Source: an uncultured Collinsella sp. (GTDB lineage: Bacteria > Actinomycetota > Coriobacteriia > Coriobacteriales > Coriobacteriaceae). From it: DNA of 64,000 nt. The first letter of the stretch is position 1; each line of letters opens with the position of its first letter. The notes below the pieces were generated by a model. The model was given only the letters and a program-made list of their open reading frames with translations. It had not been told where the DNA came from and did not search any database. The stretch is taken from positions 62,001 through 126,000 of the forward strand of contig CAAEEB010000103.1 in NCBI GenBank assembly GCA_900754745.1, given 5' to 3'. The position numbers and the translations under genes were made by a program. This document shows, piece by piece, positions 43,445-53,345 of this stretch.

Positions 43445-44356
43445 TTACGCCACCTCGCCTTCCTGATCGGCATTCTCGTTGATTCCGGCGACCTCGGCCA
43501 TATAGGCCTCGCAGCACGCCTTGGCGACGGCGCGGACGCGCAGGATGTAGTTGGCACGCTCGACTGCGGACAGCGCACCGCGGGCATCGAGCAGGTTGAA
43601 GGCATGGCTGCACTTCATGACGCAGTCATATGCCGGCAGCGGCAGCTTGCGCTCCAGGCAGGAGTGGCACTCGGCCTCGTAGTCGTCAAACTTCTGACGC
43701 ATCATCTCGACGTTGGCGACCTCAAAGTTGTAAGCGCTGAACTCGCGCTCGTTCTCCAGGAACACGTCGCCGTAGGTCATGGGCGTGCCGTCGGGCAGGT
43801 AGCTCCACACCAGATCGTAGACCGAGTTGACGCCCTGGGCGTACATGGCGATACGCTCCAGGCCATAGGTGATCTCGACGGGCACGGGGTCGACTTCGAT
43901 GCCGCCCACCTGCTGGAAGTACGTAAACTGCGTGACCTCCATGCCGTTGAGCCAGACCTCCCAGCCAAGGCCCCAGGCGCCGAGCGTCGGGCTCTCCCAG
44001 TCGTCCTCGACAAAGCGGACGTCATGGTCGTTGGGGTCCAGGCCAATGGCGGCCAGCGAACCCAGGTAAAGCTCCTGGGCGTTGACCGGCGAGGGCTTGA
44101 TGAGCACCTGGAACTGATAGTAGTGCTGCATGCGGTTGGGGTTCTCGCCATAGCGGCCGTCGGCGGGACGGCGGCAGGGCTGCGCATAGCAGGTGCGCCA
44201 CTCGGCGGGACCGAGCGAGCGCAGCGTGGTCGCGGTATGGAAGGTACCGGCACCGACCTCGGAGTCATAGGGCTGCATAATGACGCAGCCCTGCTCGCCC
44301 CAGTACTGCTGGAGGCGCAGGATGATGTCTTGGAAGGAAAGCGATGAAGCGTTCAT
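43445..44356 (-). CDS. glyQ: Glycyl-tRNA synthetase alpha subunit
   Basis: Catalytic class II subunit. The 303-residue protein shows [40 protein letters not shown] and [17 protein letters not shown], all strongly conserved. The gap to lepB upstream is only 59 nt, too short for a T-box leader, so glyQS is apparently not under T-box control here. A TATAGT box is visible at 44402-44407 on the minus strand. Confidence 0.96.
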   Translation of the reverse strand: MNASSLSFQDIILRLQQYWGEQGCVIMQPYDSEVGAGTFHTATTLRSLGPAEWRTCYAQPCRRPADGRYGENPNRMQHYYQFQVLIKPSPVNAQELYLGSLAAIGLDPNDHDVRFVEDDWESPTLGAWGLGWEVWLNGMEVTQFTYFQQVGGIEVDPVPVEITYGLERIAMYAQGVNSVYDLVWSYLPDGTPMTYGDVFLENEREFSAYNFEVANVEMMRQKFDDYEAECHSCLERKLPLPAYDCVMKCSHAFNLLDARGALSAVERANYILRVRAVAKACCEAYMAEVAGINENADQEGEVA

Positions 44357-44415
44357 GCCTCTAATATCCCCTCGTCGAAACGATTACACGGTTAGGTACT
44401 GTACTATAGCGGTTT

Positions 44416-44979
44416 TTAGTCGATAGCGCCGATACGGTTGAGCGGCCAGTAGCGCACAAGCGCCACGGCGATCAAGTCGGAGCGGTCGACCGGGCCAAAG
44501 TAGCGGGAGTCGGCAGAGTTTTCGCGGTTGTCGCCCATCACCCACACACAGTCGTCAGGGACGGTGTAGGGATAGCTCACCTGAGCAGCGGGCGCCTGGA
44601 CGGAAAGCGGCCAGCTCATGCCAGTCGTATAGTCCTCGTCGAGCGCCTGGCCGTCAACGACGACCTTGCCGTCCTGCAGGTCGACCGTCTGACCGGCCGT
44701 GGCGATGACGCGCTTCACCAGCACGTCATGCTCGGACGTGGCATCGGGGTTGTGGAACACCACGATATCGCCCTGCTTGACGGGCTGGCCGAGTTCGAGC
44801 GTCACCTTCTGCGCCAGAATCTGGTCGCCGATCTCGATCGTGGACTCCATGGAGCCGGTGGGCACCACAAAGGGCTCGATCACAAACGAGCGAATCACGA
44901 AGGTGGCGACCAGTGCGATCGCAACGATTACGATCCACTCAAAGGCGCCCCTCAGGGCAGAATGCTGCGATGGAACCAT
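44416..44979 (-). CDS. lepB: Signal peptidase I
   Basis: Membrane-bound serine protease that removes signal peptides from exported proteins. 187 residues: an N-terminal membrane anchor (WIVIVAIALVATFVIRSFV), catalytic Ser in PTGSMESTIEIGD, catalytic Lys in DVLVKRVIATAG, and GDNRENSADSRYFGPV. The ATG at 44979 is preferred because the GTG two codons upstream abuts the GAGGA ribosome-binding site. It lies 2 nt downstream of trmD. Confidence 0.95.
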   Translation of the reverse strand: MVPSQHSALRGAFEWIVIVAIALVATFVIRSFVIEPFVVPTGSMESTIEIGDQILAQKVTLELGQPVKQGDIVVFHNPDATSEHDVLVKRVIATAGQTVDLQDGKVVVDGQALDEDYTTGMSWPLSVQAPAAQVSYPYTVPDDCVWVMGDNRENSADSRYFGPVDRSDLIAVALVRYWPLNRIGAID

Positions 44980-44981
44980 TC

Positions 44982-45740
44982 TCACTCCTCGCTCTGCGAA
45001 TACGAAGCGTCCAGGATCTCCTGCGCGTACGCGCGCTCCTCGGGCGTAAGTCGCGCCGTCTCGATAAGATCGGGACGCCAGCGGCAGGTGCGCTCGATGG
45101 CATTCATACGGCGCCAGGCGTCAACCTTGGCATGGTCACCGCTCACGAGCACCGGCGGCACGCCCTCGCCATTAAACTCGGCGGGGCGGGTGTACTGCGC
45201 GTACTCGAGCAGGCCGCCGTCCTCGGCGGTCGAGAAGGACTCGTCCACGTTGCTCATCTCGTCGCCCAAGGCTCCGGGAATAAGCCGTACGACGGCATCG
45301 GCCACGACCATAGCGGGCAGCTCGCCGCCCGTGAGCACGTAGTCGCCGATCGACAGACGCTCATCGGCATACGCATAGGCGCGCTCGTCGACGCCCTCGT
45401 AACGGCTGCACACAAACAGCAGGCGCTCGCTTTTGAGCAGGCGCTCGGCCACATGCTGCGTAAAGGGCTCGCCGCAGGGGGTGAAGAACACCACGGTGGG
45501 CTTGGGACCCTCGGAGCCAATGGCCTCGATGGCCTCGGCAATGGGCTCGACCTTCATGAGCATGCCCTGCCCGCCGCCATACGGCTCGTCATCGACGGTG
45601 CGATGGCGGTCGTGCGTCCAGTCGCGCAGGTTATACGCCTTAAAATCAAAAAGGCCGGCCTTGCGGGCGCGGCCCAAGATCGACGTGGACATGACGGGCT
45701 CAAACATCTCGGGAAAAACCGAAAGGGTCTCAATCAGCAT
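44982..45740 (-). CDS. trmD: tRNA (guanine-N1-)-methyltransferase
   Basis: SPOUT methyltransferase making m1G37, which prevents frameshifting. The 252-residue protein has LIETLSVFPEMFEPVMSTSI, HRTVDDEPYGGGQGMLMKVE, the knot region RYEGVDERAYAYADERLSIG and DYVLTGGELPAMV. It is part of rpsP-khpA-rimM-trmD-lepB. Confidence 0.96.
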   Translation of the reverse strand: MLIETLSVFPEMFEPVMSTSILGRARKAGLFDFKAYNLRDWTHDRHRTVDDEPYGGGQGMLMKVEPIAEAIEAIGSEGPKPTVVFFTPCGEPFTQHVAERLLKSERLLFVCSRYEGVDERAYAYADERLSIGDYVLTGGELPAMVVADAVVRLIPGALGDEMSNVDESFSTAEDGGLLEYAQYTRPAEFNGEGVPPVLVSGDHAKVDAWRRMNAIERTCRWRPDLIETARLTPEERAYAQEILDASYSQSEE

Positions 45741-45750
45741 GCCGTCCTCC

Positions 45751-46272
45751 CTACCTGTCCATATCGATCAAGCCGTCCATAACGTGAACGGAAATTATTC
45801 CAGTGTCGGGAAGATCGAGCACAACCTGCTCGATCACGGGAATCAGCACCTCGCCGTACCGATCACCCTCGACAACCCAAACATCGTTGGCGGGCGTCGA
45901 CATGATCTCGACAATCGTACCGAGCGAGCCAAAGCGCTCGTCGACCACCTCGCGACCCATAAGGTCGGTATAGACGGCGTCGAGCAAATCGAGCTCGAAG
46001 TCGTCACGATTGGCCAGCACATAGCATCCGGTGATGCCCTCGGCGGCCGTCAAATCGTCAATGCCCTCAAACGAGACCAGATCGCCATCGCCCGTATCGG
46101 TGACGGATACGACCGTGCAAAAACGGTCGCGCTTGAGCGCCGGCGGCGTCAAGGCGACACGCATACCCGGCTCCAATACAGAAGGAAGCCCCCGCAGCGG
46201 CTGCGCGAGGACCTCCCCCTTCCTTCCGTGCGGCTTTACCACACGGGCGATGTTTTTGTACTGGGACCTCAA
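45751..46272 (-). CDS. rimM: 16S rRNA processing protein RimM
   Basis: Binds S19 and helps mature the 30S head. The 173-residue protein has an N-terminal beta-barrel (NIARVVKPHGRKGEVLAQPL) and a C-terminal PRC-barrel (VYTDLMGREVVDERFGSLGT, then VLIPVIEQVVLDLP). The start is TTG at 46270-46272, shortly after the khpA stop, with a weak AGGA upstream; translation is probably coupled to khpA. Confidence 0.92.
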   Translation of the reverse strand: MRSQYKNIARVVKPHGRKGEVLAQPLRGLPSVLEPGMRVALTPPALKRDRFCTVVSVTDTGDGDLVSFEGIDDLTAAEGITGCYVLANRDDFELDLLDAVYTDLMGREVVDERFGSLGTIVEIMSTPANDVWVVEGDRYGEVLIPVIEQVVLDLPDTGIISVHVMDGLIDMDR

Positions 46273-46276
46273 GGTC

Positions 46277-46561
46277 CTAGCCCAGAACCTCTACCTCGAC
46301 AGCAGTGTCGAGGCGAGCGGCCAGTGCACGGGCGAGCGTGCGAATGGCCTTGATGGTACGGCCACGACGGCCGATGACCTTAGCGACGTCATCCTCGGCA
46401 ACCGAAACCTCAATCGTGGAGGCGTCGTCACCATCGATGACCTCAAGGCTCACGGAATCCGGGTCGTCGACGATCTGAACAACGAGATATTCGACGAGAT
46501 CGGCGATGCGATCTGAGAGCATTGCCTCACCCTCGAGCTGTGCAGCGTCAACCTCAGGCAC
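46277..46561 (-). CDS. khpA: KH-domain RNA-binding protein KhpA
   Basis: Small RNA-binding protein that pairs with KhpB/Jag in Gram-positive bacteria and affects cell division and translation. The 94-residue protein has a single KH domain with the GxxG loop in VAKVIGRRGRTIKAIRTLAR. The start is GTG at 46559-46561 with GAGGAGTAAATC upstream; an in-frame ATG 13 codons later would shorten the N-terminus. It lies between rpsP and rimM, its normal place. Confidence 0.93.
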   Translation of the reverse strand: MPEVDAAQLEGEAMLSDRIADLVEYLVVQIVDDPDSVSLEVIDGDDASTIEVSVAEDDVAKVIGRRGRTIKAIRTLARALAARLDTAVEVEVLG

Positions 46562-46564
46562 GAT

Positions 46565-46906
46565 TTACTCCTCGGCGCCCTCAGCGGCCTCAGCGGCAGC
46601 CTTAGCGGCCTCGGCCTCTTTGGCGAGCTGCTTCTTGGACTTCTTGACGACGGTCTCGGTCTTCTCACCCTCGTTGACGGCCTTGACCAGAGCGGCGACG
46701 GCGTCGGTGAGCTGAGCGCCCTTGGACTGCCAGTCAGCAATCTTCTCGAGGTCGAGGTTGATGGTCTTGGGGGCGGTCATCGGGTTGTAGCGGCCAACCT
46801 CCTCGATGATACGACCGTCACGCGGGGCGCGGGAATCGGCGACGACGACACGGTAGTACGGACGCTTTTTAGCGCCGTGACGAGCAAGGCGAATCTTGAC
46901 TGCCAA
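46565..46906 (-). CDS. rpsP: 30S ribosomal protein S16
   Basis: Early-assembly small-subunit protein. About 113 residues: [40 protein letters not shown], then a Lys/Ala/Glu-rich tail of about 35 residues beyond the core. No ATG fits; the TTG at 46904-46906 directly follows GGAGGAGTTTCCT and matches the family N-terminus. It leads the operon that runs to lepB. Confidence 0.94.
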   Translation of the reverse strand: MAVKIRLARHGAKKRPYYRVVVADSRAPRDGRIIEEVGRYNPMTAPKTINLDLEKIADWQSKGAQLTDAVAALVKAVNEGEKTETVVKKSKKQLAKEAEAAKAAAEAAEGAEE

Positions 46907-46962
46907 AGGAAACTCCTCCAACCAAGCAGCTTTAGGCTGCAACTACAAACAAACAGTTGAAC

Positions 46963-46991
46963 ATAATACGCCATCGACGCGGGCAGGTGAA
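46963..46991 (-). promoter_or_regulatory. Proximal promoter candidate of the rpsP operon
   Basis: On the minus strand TTCACC, 17-nt spacer, TATTAT. It lies 57 nt before the rpsP start. The -35 is weaker than that of the distal promoter. Confidence 0.4.
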
Positions 46992-47035
46992 GTCCGTGAG
47001 ACCAACTTCTTCGGTGTAGTCGAGGGCAAATCCAT

Positions 47036-47063
47036 ATCTTAGACAAGAATTCGCGATTTGCAA
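47036..47063 (-). promoter_or_regulatory. Distal promoter candidate of the rpsP operon
   Basis: On the minus strand TTGCAA, 16-nt spacer, TAAGAT. It would give a leader of about 120 nt and lies close to the divergent dinB promoter. Confidence 0.55.
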
Positions 47064-47095
47064 GCACATCCACGCACCCCACATGAGCTGCGCGG

Positions 47096-47101
47096 TATAC
47101 T
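47096..47101 (+). promoter_or_regulatory. dinB -10 element, suggesting a leaderless mRNA
   Basis: TATACT ends 6 nt before the dinB ATG at 47108, so transcription should start at or within 2 nt of the A of ATG. No Shine-Dalgarno precedes the start and no clear -35 is visible. Confidence 0.5.
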
Positions 47102-47107
47102 CATGAC

Positions 47108-48361
47108 ATGGAAAGACGCGAACATACATACGGTTATGAGGATGCTGCGGGCGTCACGCCGCCGCCCTGGACGGGGCCGGCGGTGGGCCTGATGGACCTC
47201 GATGCATTTTTTGCGAGCGTGGAGATGCTCGATCATCCCGAATGGCGCGGAAAGCCGCTCATCGTGGGCGGAGACGCCGAGTCACGCGGCGTCGTGTCCA
47301 CGTGTTCCTACGAGGCGCGTCGCTTTGGCGTGCATTCTGCCATGCCCTCGGCCGAGGCGCGGCGCCTGTGCCCGCAGGCCATTTGGACGCACGGACACTT
47401 TGATCGCTACCGCGAGGTGAGCGCGCAGGTCATGGCGATTCTCGCCGATGAGACACCGCGCGTGGAGCGCGTGTCCATCGACGAGGCCTTTATCGATCTC
47501 ACACCGGGTCGCTTTGCGCCCGAAGACCCGCTGTTGGTTGCGCGGCGTATAAGCGACCGCGTTGCGGCGCTGGGGGTGACGTGCTCCATTGGCGTGGGCT
47601 GCAACAAGACGGTCGCAAAGATCGCAAGCGAGCGGGATAAGCCGTTTGGGCTGACCATCGTGCGCCCCGGAACCGAGCAGCGCTTTTTGGCCGCGCTGCC
47701 GGTATCTGCCATGAGCGGCATCGGGCGCTCGGCCGAGGAGCGACTGCGCCGCATGCGCATCTACACCCTCGGCGAACTATCACGTGCACCGGAATCCACC
47801 TTGGCCTCTATTTTTGGCGTCAACGGCGAGCGCATGCGCCAGCGTGCGCTGGGACTTGAAATCTCTGAAGTCACGAGTCTCGATGAAGAGCGCGAGGTCA
47901 AGTCGGTGAGCAATGAGCGCACCTTTGCGAAGGATTTGACTGAGCGTGGGGATATCGAGGCGGCGATTGCGCTGCTGGGCGAGTCGGTTGGGCGCCGTCT
48001 ACGTCGTCAAGGGCTGACGGGCGGAACCGTAACGCTCAAGCTCAAATACTCTTACGGTAGCGGACGCACGGCACAGCGCCGCTTGCCCCACCCCACCGAC
48101 GACGAGAACATCTTTGTAGCCGTAGCGCTCGAACTGCTCGACAATATCTGGCAAGAAGGCATGCACGTGCGTCTGGCGGGTATCGGCATGAGCGACTTCA
48201 ACCACCAAGGCGGTATCCAAACTGACCTGTTCTGCGAGATCGATGACCGCGGAGCCCAATCCAGCGACCGCCGCGACCTCTCCGTCGCCATCGACGCCGT
48301 CCGAGACAAATTCGGCGACACCGCCCTATCCTTCGGCCGCCAATCCCGCTTCACCGATTAA
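47108..48361 (+). CDS. dinB: DNA polymerase IV
   Basis: Y-family translesion polymerase. The 417-residue protein has the palm motifs LMDLDAFFASVEMLD and VSIDEAFIDLTPG, the helix-hairpin-helix region PVSAMSGIGRSAEERLRRMR and a little-finger domain. An N-terminal extension of about 25 residues precedes the first motif. It is single, divergent from the rpsP operon, and probably leaderless. A degenerate LexA-type sequence (CGAACATACATACG) overlaps codons 4-9, so SOS control is possible but not established. Confidence 0.95.
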   Translation: MERREHTYGYEDAAGVTPPPWTGPAVGLMDLDAFFASVEMLDHPEWRGKPLIVGGDAESRGVVSTCSYEARRFGVHSAMPSAEARRLCPQAIWTHGHFDRYREVSAQVMAILADETPRVERVSIDEAFIDLTPGRFAPEDPLLVARRISDRVAALGVTCSIGVGCNKTVAKIASERDKPFGLTIVRPGTEQRFLAALPVSAMSGIGRSAEERLRRMRIYTLGELSRAPESTLASIFGVNGERMRQRALGLEISEVTSLDEEREVKSVSNERTFAKDLTERGDIEAAIALLGESVGRRLRRQGLTGGTVTLKLKYSYGSGRTAQRRLPHPTDDENIFVAVALELLDNIWQEGMHVRLAGIGMSDFNHQGGIQTDLFCEIDDRGAQSSDRRDLSVAIDAVRDKFGDTALSFGRQSRFTD

Positions 48362-48372
48362 CCGCCTTTGGG

Positions 48373-48415
48373 CAAAAAGAAAGCCGGGCAGGTGCGGAAA
48401 ACCGCAACTGCCCGG
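48373..48415 (-). terminator. Terminator after rsfS
   Basis: On the minus strand GCCGGGCAG/CTGCCCGGC with an inner TGCGG/CCGCA helix, then TTTCTTTTTG. The same hairpin lies just after dinB but has no U run in that direction. Confidence 0.85.
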
Positions 48416-48462
48416 CGAACGGTAGAGGGTAGCCCTTGAGAAGCCCCAGCCTAAATAAGGTC

Positions 48463-48918
48463 CTAGAGGAGATTGAGGGGAAGCTGGGGAGCGTCGCCCC
48501 AGAGCTTCTCCAGACGATAGAAGTCGCGTGCCTCGGGGGTGAAGACGTGGACGACGACCGAGCCGTAGTCCATGAGCATCCAGGTTTTCTGCTCGCGGCC
48601 CTCGATGGAGAACGGGTGCTCACCGCAAGCCTCGGCGACCTTCTCCTCGATCTCGTCGACGATCGAATCGACCTGACGGTTATTGGTACCGGTGGCAAGC
48701 ACAAAGTAGTCGCACACGTCGGAGAGCTCGGTCAGATCGAGCACCTGCACGTCCTCGCCCTTCTTGTCGTAGGCGGCCTGCGCAGCGGCGCGGGCGACAT
48801 CCTCGGCGGCGACACCGCTCGCGGACAGCGAAGCGGCGGTACGGTCGGACGTGGCAACGAAGCTCTTGTGCTCCACACCTTCAAGAATCTGGTCGTCGGT
48901 CATGGTCTCGTCGGCCAT
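48463..48918 (-). CDS. rsfS: Ribosomal silencing factor RsfS
   Basis: Binds L14 and blocks subunit joining when nutrients are scarce. The 151-residue protein has the core KKGEDVQVLDLTELSDVCDY, VLATGTNNRQVDSIVDEIEE and LMDYGSVVVHVFTPEARDFY. An extra N-terminal segment of about 50 residues precedes the domain. AAAGAGGTATTCC supports the start. It is the last gene of the rplU-to-rsfS run. Confidence 0.94.
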   Translation of the reverse strand: MADETMTDDQILEGVEHKSFVATSDRTAASLSASGVAAEDVARAAAQAAYDKKGEDVQVLDLTELSDVCDYFVLATGTNNRQVDSIVDEIEEKVAEACGEHPFSIEGREQKTWMLMDYGSVVVHVFTPEARDFYRLEKLWGDAPQLPLNLL

Positions 48919-48946
48919 GGAATACCTCTTTCTAGACGCACCCGAG

Positions 48947-49555
48947 CTAGCGCAGCTGGGCGTAATGGTTGTAAATCGTAATAGCCGTGGGATAAAGATA
49001 GCGCCCGGACTGGATCACATAGACCAGACCCTGTGCAAAACAGGAGAAGAACAACTCGTCAAGCGTCGACTCCCCCACCATCTTGCGCAGCGCGTGGGCA
49101 TAATCACCATGGCGGTTGGGTTCGATGGCATCGGCAACAAAGACCACCATATCGAGCGGCGTCATGTCGCAGGCGCCCACGGTGTGACGGTCGACAGCCT
49201 GAAAGACCGCCGGCGACAGCTCGGGAAAAAGCTGCGGAAGCTCATAGGCGGCAACCGGTCCATGCAAAAGCGGCGTCGCGGCAGACGGAGAGCCGGCAAT
49301 CTTAATGCCGTAATGCAGAGCGCGCGTGACCAGCTCGTCGTCGGAGAGCACCTTATCCCAGTCATGGATCAGGCCGGCGGCAGCAGCATTAAAGCGGTCG
49401 ACACCGTATACCTCGGCTAGGTGCAGCGCGGTCTCGGCAACCCCTAGCGAATGCACGTAGCGCTTGCGCTTATCCTTCATACGCACATCGAGCAGCTCTT
49501 GAATGCGCTTGAGCAGCGCGCGCTCATCGCCCTCAAACTGATCCTCTACCGACAA
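48947..49555 (-). CDS. yqeK: HD-domain phosphohydrolase YqeK
   Basis: YqeK-family enzyme; family members hydrolyse Ap4A to ADP. The 202-residue protein has the HD metal-binding residues in RYVHSLGVAETALHLAEVYG and AAGLIHDWDKVLSDDELV, then HGPVAAYEL and VFVADAIEPNRHGDYAHAL. The start is TTG at 49553-49555 with GGGGGT upstream. It lies between nadD and rsfS as in many Gram-positive bacteria. Confidence 0.92.
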   Translation of the reverse strand: MSVEDQFEGDERALLKRIQELLDVRMKDKRKRYVHSLGVAETALHLAEVYGVDRFNAAAAGLIHDWDKVLSDDELVTRALHYGIKIAGSPSAATPLLHGPVAAYELPQLFPELSPAVFQAVDRHTVGACDMTPLDMVVFVADAIEPNRHGDYAHALRKMVGESTLDELFFSCFAQGLVYVIQSGRYLYPTAITIYNHYAQLR

Positions 49556-49567
49556 CGTAGACCCCCA

Positions 49568-50245
49568 TCACTCAAAATCTTCTTGACCCAGATCGGTATA
49601 CAGCCCGCGCTTGCGAATATAGCCGAGCACGGACTCGCTCGTAAGATAGCGCACGCTCATGCCACGGGCAACTCGCTTACGAATGTTGGTCGAGCTAATC
49701 GCCAGCGCCGGAATCTGGATATAGCGCACGTCAAACGGCAGACCCGACTCTTTGATTCGCGCGCGAGCAGTATCGATATCAAAGCCCGGTCGCGTCGCCG
49801 CAATGAACGTGGCAAGCTCGGCGATTCGGTCGGCATCATGCCAGGTAACAATATCGATAATCGCGTCGGCGCCCGTAATAAAGTAGAGCTTTACCTGAGG
49901 CGGGTAAAAATCGCGAAGGGCATGAAGTGTATCGGCCGTATAGGTCACGCCAGGACGGTCGATCTCAAAACGGCTCGCCAAAAAAGCCGGATTCGCAGCG
50001 GTGGCGAGGACCGTCATGGCATAACGGTCCTCGGCAGGCGTCACCGGTTTGTCGAGCTTAAAGGCGGGAGAGCCGGCCGGCATAAAGAGCACGGCGTCCA
50101 AGTCGAGCGACTCGCGCGCCTGCTCGGCGGTAACCAAGTGCCCGTAATGAATCGGGTCAAAGGTACCACCCATAATGCCGAGCCTAAACTCCTGCCCGTC
50201 TTCTAGAGGAAGCTCGGGCAGACCGATTCCACCGCGCAGCGACAT
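49568..50245 (-). CDS. nadD: Nicotinate-nucleotide adenylyltransferase
   Basis: Makes deamido-NAD from NaMN and ATP. The 225-residue protein has FRLGIMGGTFDPIHYGHLVT (nucleotidyltransferase HxGH-like motif), FMPAGSPAFKLDKPVTPAED, ITGADAIIDIVTWHDADRIA and the C-terminal ISSTNIRKRVARG signature. Most homologues start near RLGIMGG, so the first 20 residues are an extension or the start is later. The given ATG follows GAGGGCGAGTAAGCC. Confidence 0.94.
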   Translation of the reverse strand: MSLRGGIGLPELPLEDGQEFRLGIMGGTFDPIHYGHLVTAEQARESLDLDAVLFMPAGSPAFKLDKPVTPAEDRYAMTVLATAANPAFLASRFEIDRPGVTYTADTLHALRDFYPPQVKLYFITGADAIIDIVTWHDADRIAELATFIAATRPGFDIDTARARIKESGLPFDVRYIQIPALAISSTNIRKRVARGMSVRYLTSESVLGYIRKRGLYTDLGQEDFE

Positions 50246-50248
50246 GGC

Positions 50249-51727
<1,479 letters not shown>

Positions 51728-51774
51728 CTACAAAAAGAGGGAGACCCTTGAATCCTAAAACTCAAGTGCCTCCC
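51728..51774 (-). terminator. Hairpin between rpmA and obgE
   Basis: On the minus strand GGGAG and ACTTGA pair with TCAAG and CTCCC around TTTTAGGAT, with an internal bulge, followed by TCTTTTTG. It is 26 nt past the rpmA stop and probably reduces readthrough from the highly expressed ribosomal genes into obgE. Confidence 0.7.
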
Positions 51775-51799
51775 ACATATGTGCTCTATGAAGGGTGAA

Positions 51800-52057
51800 T
51801 TACGCGTTCGCGAGCGGGCGTACGCTGACCCTGTGCTTGATACCCTTGTGGAACTCAACGGTACCATCGACCAGCGCGAACAGCGTGTCGTCCTTGCCAC
51901 GGCCAACGTTCTCACCCGGGTGGATGTGCGTACCGTGCTGACGGACGAGAATCGTGCCCGTGGTTACCGTCTGGCCGGCGAAGCGCTTCGTGCCAAGGCG
52001 CTGACCGCGGGAGTCACGGCCATTACGGGAGGAACCGAGTCCTTTTTTGTGTGCCAT
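51800..52057 (-). CDS. rpmA: 50S ribosomal protein L27
   Basis: 85 residues: [20 protein letters not shown] and onward, the L27 signature. The N-terminus reaches into the peptidyl transferase centre and here starts directly with MAHKKG, without the cleavable extension found in Firmicutes. It lies 33 nt downstream of rplU. Confidence 0.97.
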   Translation of the reverse strand: MAHKKGLGSSRNGRDSRGQRLGTKRFAGQTVTTGTILVRQHGTHIHPGENVGRGKDDTLFALVDGTVEFHKGIKHRVSVRPLANA

Positions 52058-52090
52058 TGTGTATACCTACTCTTTCGTTACGAGTGTAAT

Positions 52091-52465
52091 CTACTCGGCG
52101 ACGGGAGCCTCGGCAACAGCCTCGGCCTCTGCCTTGACAGCCTTCTTGGCGCGGGACGTAGCCTGGACCTTCACGATCTTCAGCTTGGTGAGCTGCTGAC
52201 GGTGACCCTTCAGACGACGATAGCGCTTACGCTTGTGGAACTTGAAGACCAGCTGCTTCTCGCCCTTGAACTGCTCAACGATCTGAGCGGTAACCTTGGC
52301 CTTGGCCAGCTTGTCGGGATCGGTGACGATCTTCTTACCATCGTTGAGGAAGATGACCGGCAGGGTGACCTTGTCGCCCTCATTGCCCTCGATCTTCTCG
52401 ACGGTGATGACATCGTCGGTGGCGACCTTGTACTGCTTGCCGCCCGTGTTAACGATTGCGTACAT
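52091..52465 (-). CDS. rplU: 50S ribosomal protein L21
   Basis: 124 residues: MYAIVNTGGKQYKVATDDVI, HKRKRYRRLKGHRQQLTKLK, with an Ala/Glu/Val-rich tail of about 20 residues after the core. The ATG at 52465 has AAGGGCAAGTAAAC upstream; an earlier in-frame ATG lies too close to the promoter. It leads rplU-rpmA-obgE. Confidence 0.96.
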   Translation of the reverse strand: MYAIVNTGGKQYKVATDDVITVEKIEGNEGDKVTLPVIFLNDGKKIVTDPDKLAKAKVTAQIVEQFKGEKQLVFKFHKRKRYRRLKGHRQQLTKLKIVKVQATSRAKKAVKAEAEAVAEAPVAE

Positions 52466-52507
52466 GTTTACTTGCCCTTCATGCATCAGTTAGTGCAACA
52501 GCCGAAT

Positions 52508-52536
52508 ATAGTAGCAGGCGATAATACCCCCGTCAA
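52508..52536 (-). promoter_or_regulatory. Promoter of rplU-rpmA
   Basis: On the minus strand TTGACG, 17-nt spacer, TACTAT with TGC directly before the -10. It overlaps the last codons of the upstream DUF2344 gene and gives a short leader of about 35 nt. Confidence 0.75.
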
Positions 52537-53345
52537 CGAGTATGTGGAGCAAATCCACAAGTTCGCACAGGTATGGGGCTGACGAGTCGGCCCTCGTCGT
52601 CCTCGCATGCTTGATTCTGACGCTCGACATCGTAGGAGCAGATGGTCACGAGGTCTTGCATACCGGTGGAAACAATAGGTGCATCGACGCCCGGGGTCAA
52701 GCCCTGCAACAAAACATCAGCAGCAGAAAGCAAAATCTCCGGACGCATGGAGCCCTCGTTGTCGGCATGGGTGTCGAGCATGAGCACCAGATGGTCCGGG
52801 CGCTCCCCTGCCTTAAGCTCATAGCCCACGAGCGTATGATCCAGATCAAGACGCTTGCTCTTTTTGCCGCGCGCATAGTCAATGCCATGACCCGCGCGCA
52901 GCGTGTCGATCGCAGCACGCACCTCGTCGGCGCTCACGGGGGCCTCGGGGTCCAGGTGCAAGTCGATGCGGTACGACAGACGCGTAAGTTGAGCCGTCAG
53001 CGCCGGCGTGCGCACGTCGATGTAGGCGGCCTCGATGGGTGCCAAATCTGCCGGGGACGCCGCGGCCAGGCGCTCAAAGGCCTCGTCAAGCGCGACGAAC
53101 TCGGTCATAAACAGGTCATACCACTCGCAGGTCGACGACGTGCCCACGGGCAGCGCCGACGAAAAGCCCACGCGCATATGCGGCGAGAAACCCTGCGTCA
53201 CGGCATAGGGCAGGCCCGCACGGCGCACGATGCGCTCAATGGTATGGATTAGTTCCAGATGGCCCAAATACTTAAGGCGATCACGCTTGCCGTAGCGAAC
53301 GCGCAGCCTAAAGAGCGTGGGATTGTCGGTCAAGCGCTCACTCAT
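52533..53345 (-). CDS. Radical-SAM-associated DUF2344 (TIGR03936) family protein
   Basis: The 270-residue protein begins SERLTDNPTLFRLRVRYGKR and contains LKYLGHLELIHTIERIVRRA and AVTQGFSPHMRVGFSSALPV, the family hallmarks. Its biochemical role is unknown. It overlaps the preceding radical-SAM gene by 4 nt (ATGA), and in other genomes the two are often one fused protein, so they likely act together. The pair commonly sits before rng, rplU, rpmA and obgE; here rng is absent. Confidence 0.85.
   Translation of the reverse strand: MSERLTDNPTLFRLRVRYGKRDRLKYLGHLELIHTIERIVRRAGLPYAVTQGFSPHMRVGFSSALPVGTSSTCEWYDLFMTEFVALDEAFERLAAASPADLAPIEAAYIDVRTPALTAQLTRLSYRIDLHLDPEAPVSADEVRAAIDTLRAGHGIDYARGKKSKRLDLDHTLVGYELKAGERPDHLVLMLDTHADNEGSMRPEILLSAADVLLQGLTPGVDAPIVSTGMQDLVTICSYDVERQNQACEDDEGRLVSPIPVRTCGFAPHTR

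Noticed and set aside
44357..44415. T-box riboswitch upstream of glyQS
   Set aside because: Only 59 nt separate lepB and glyQ; a glycine T-box leader needs about 150 nt or more, and no T-box sequence (TGGNACCGCG-like) is seen.
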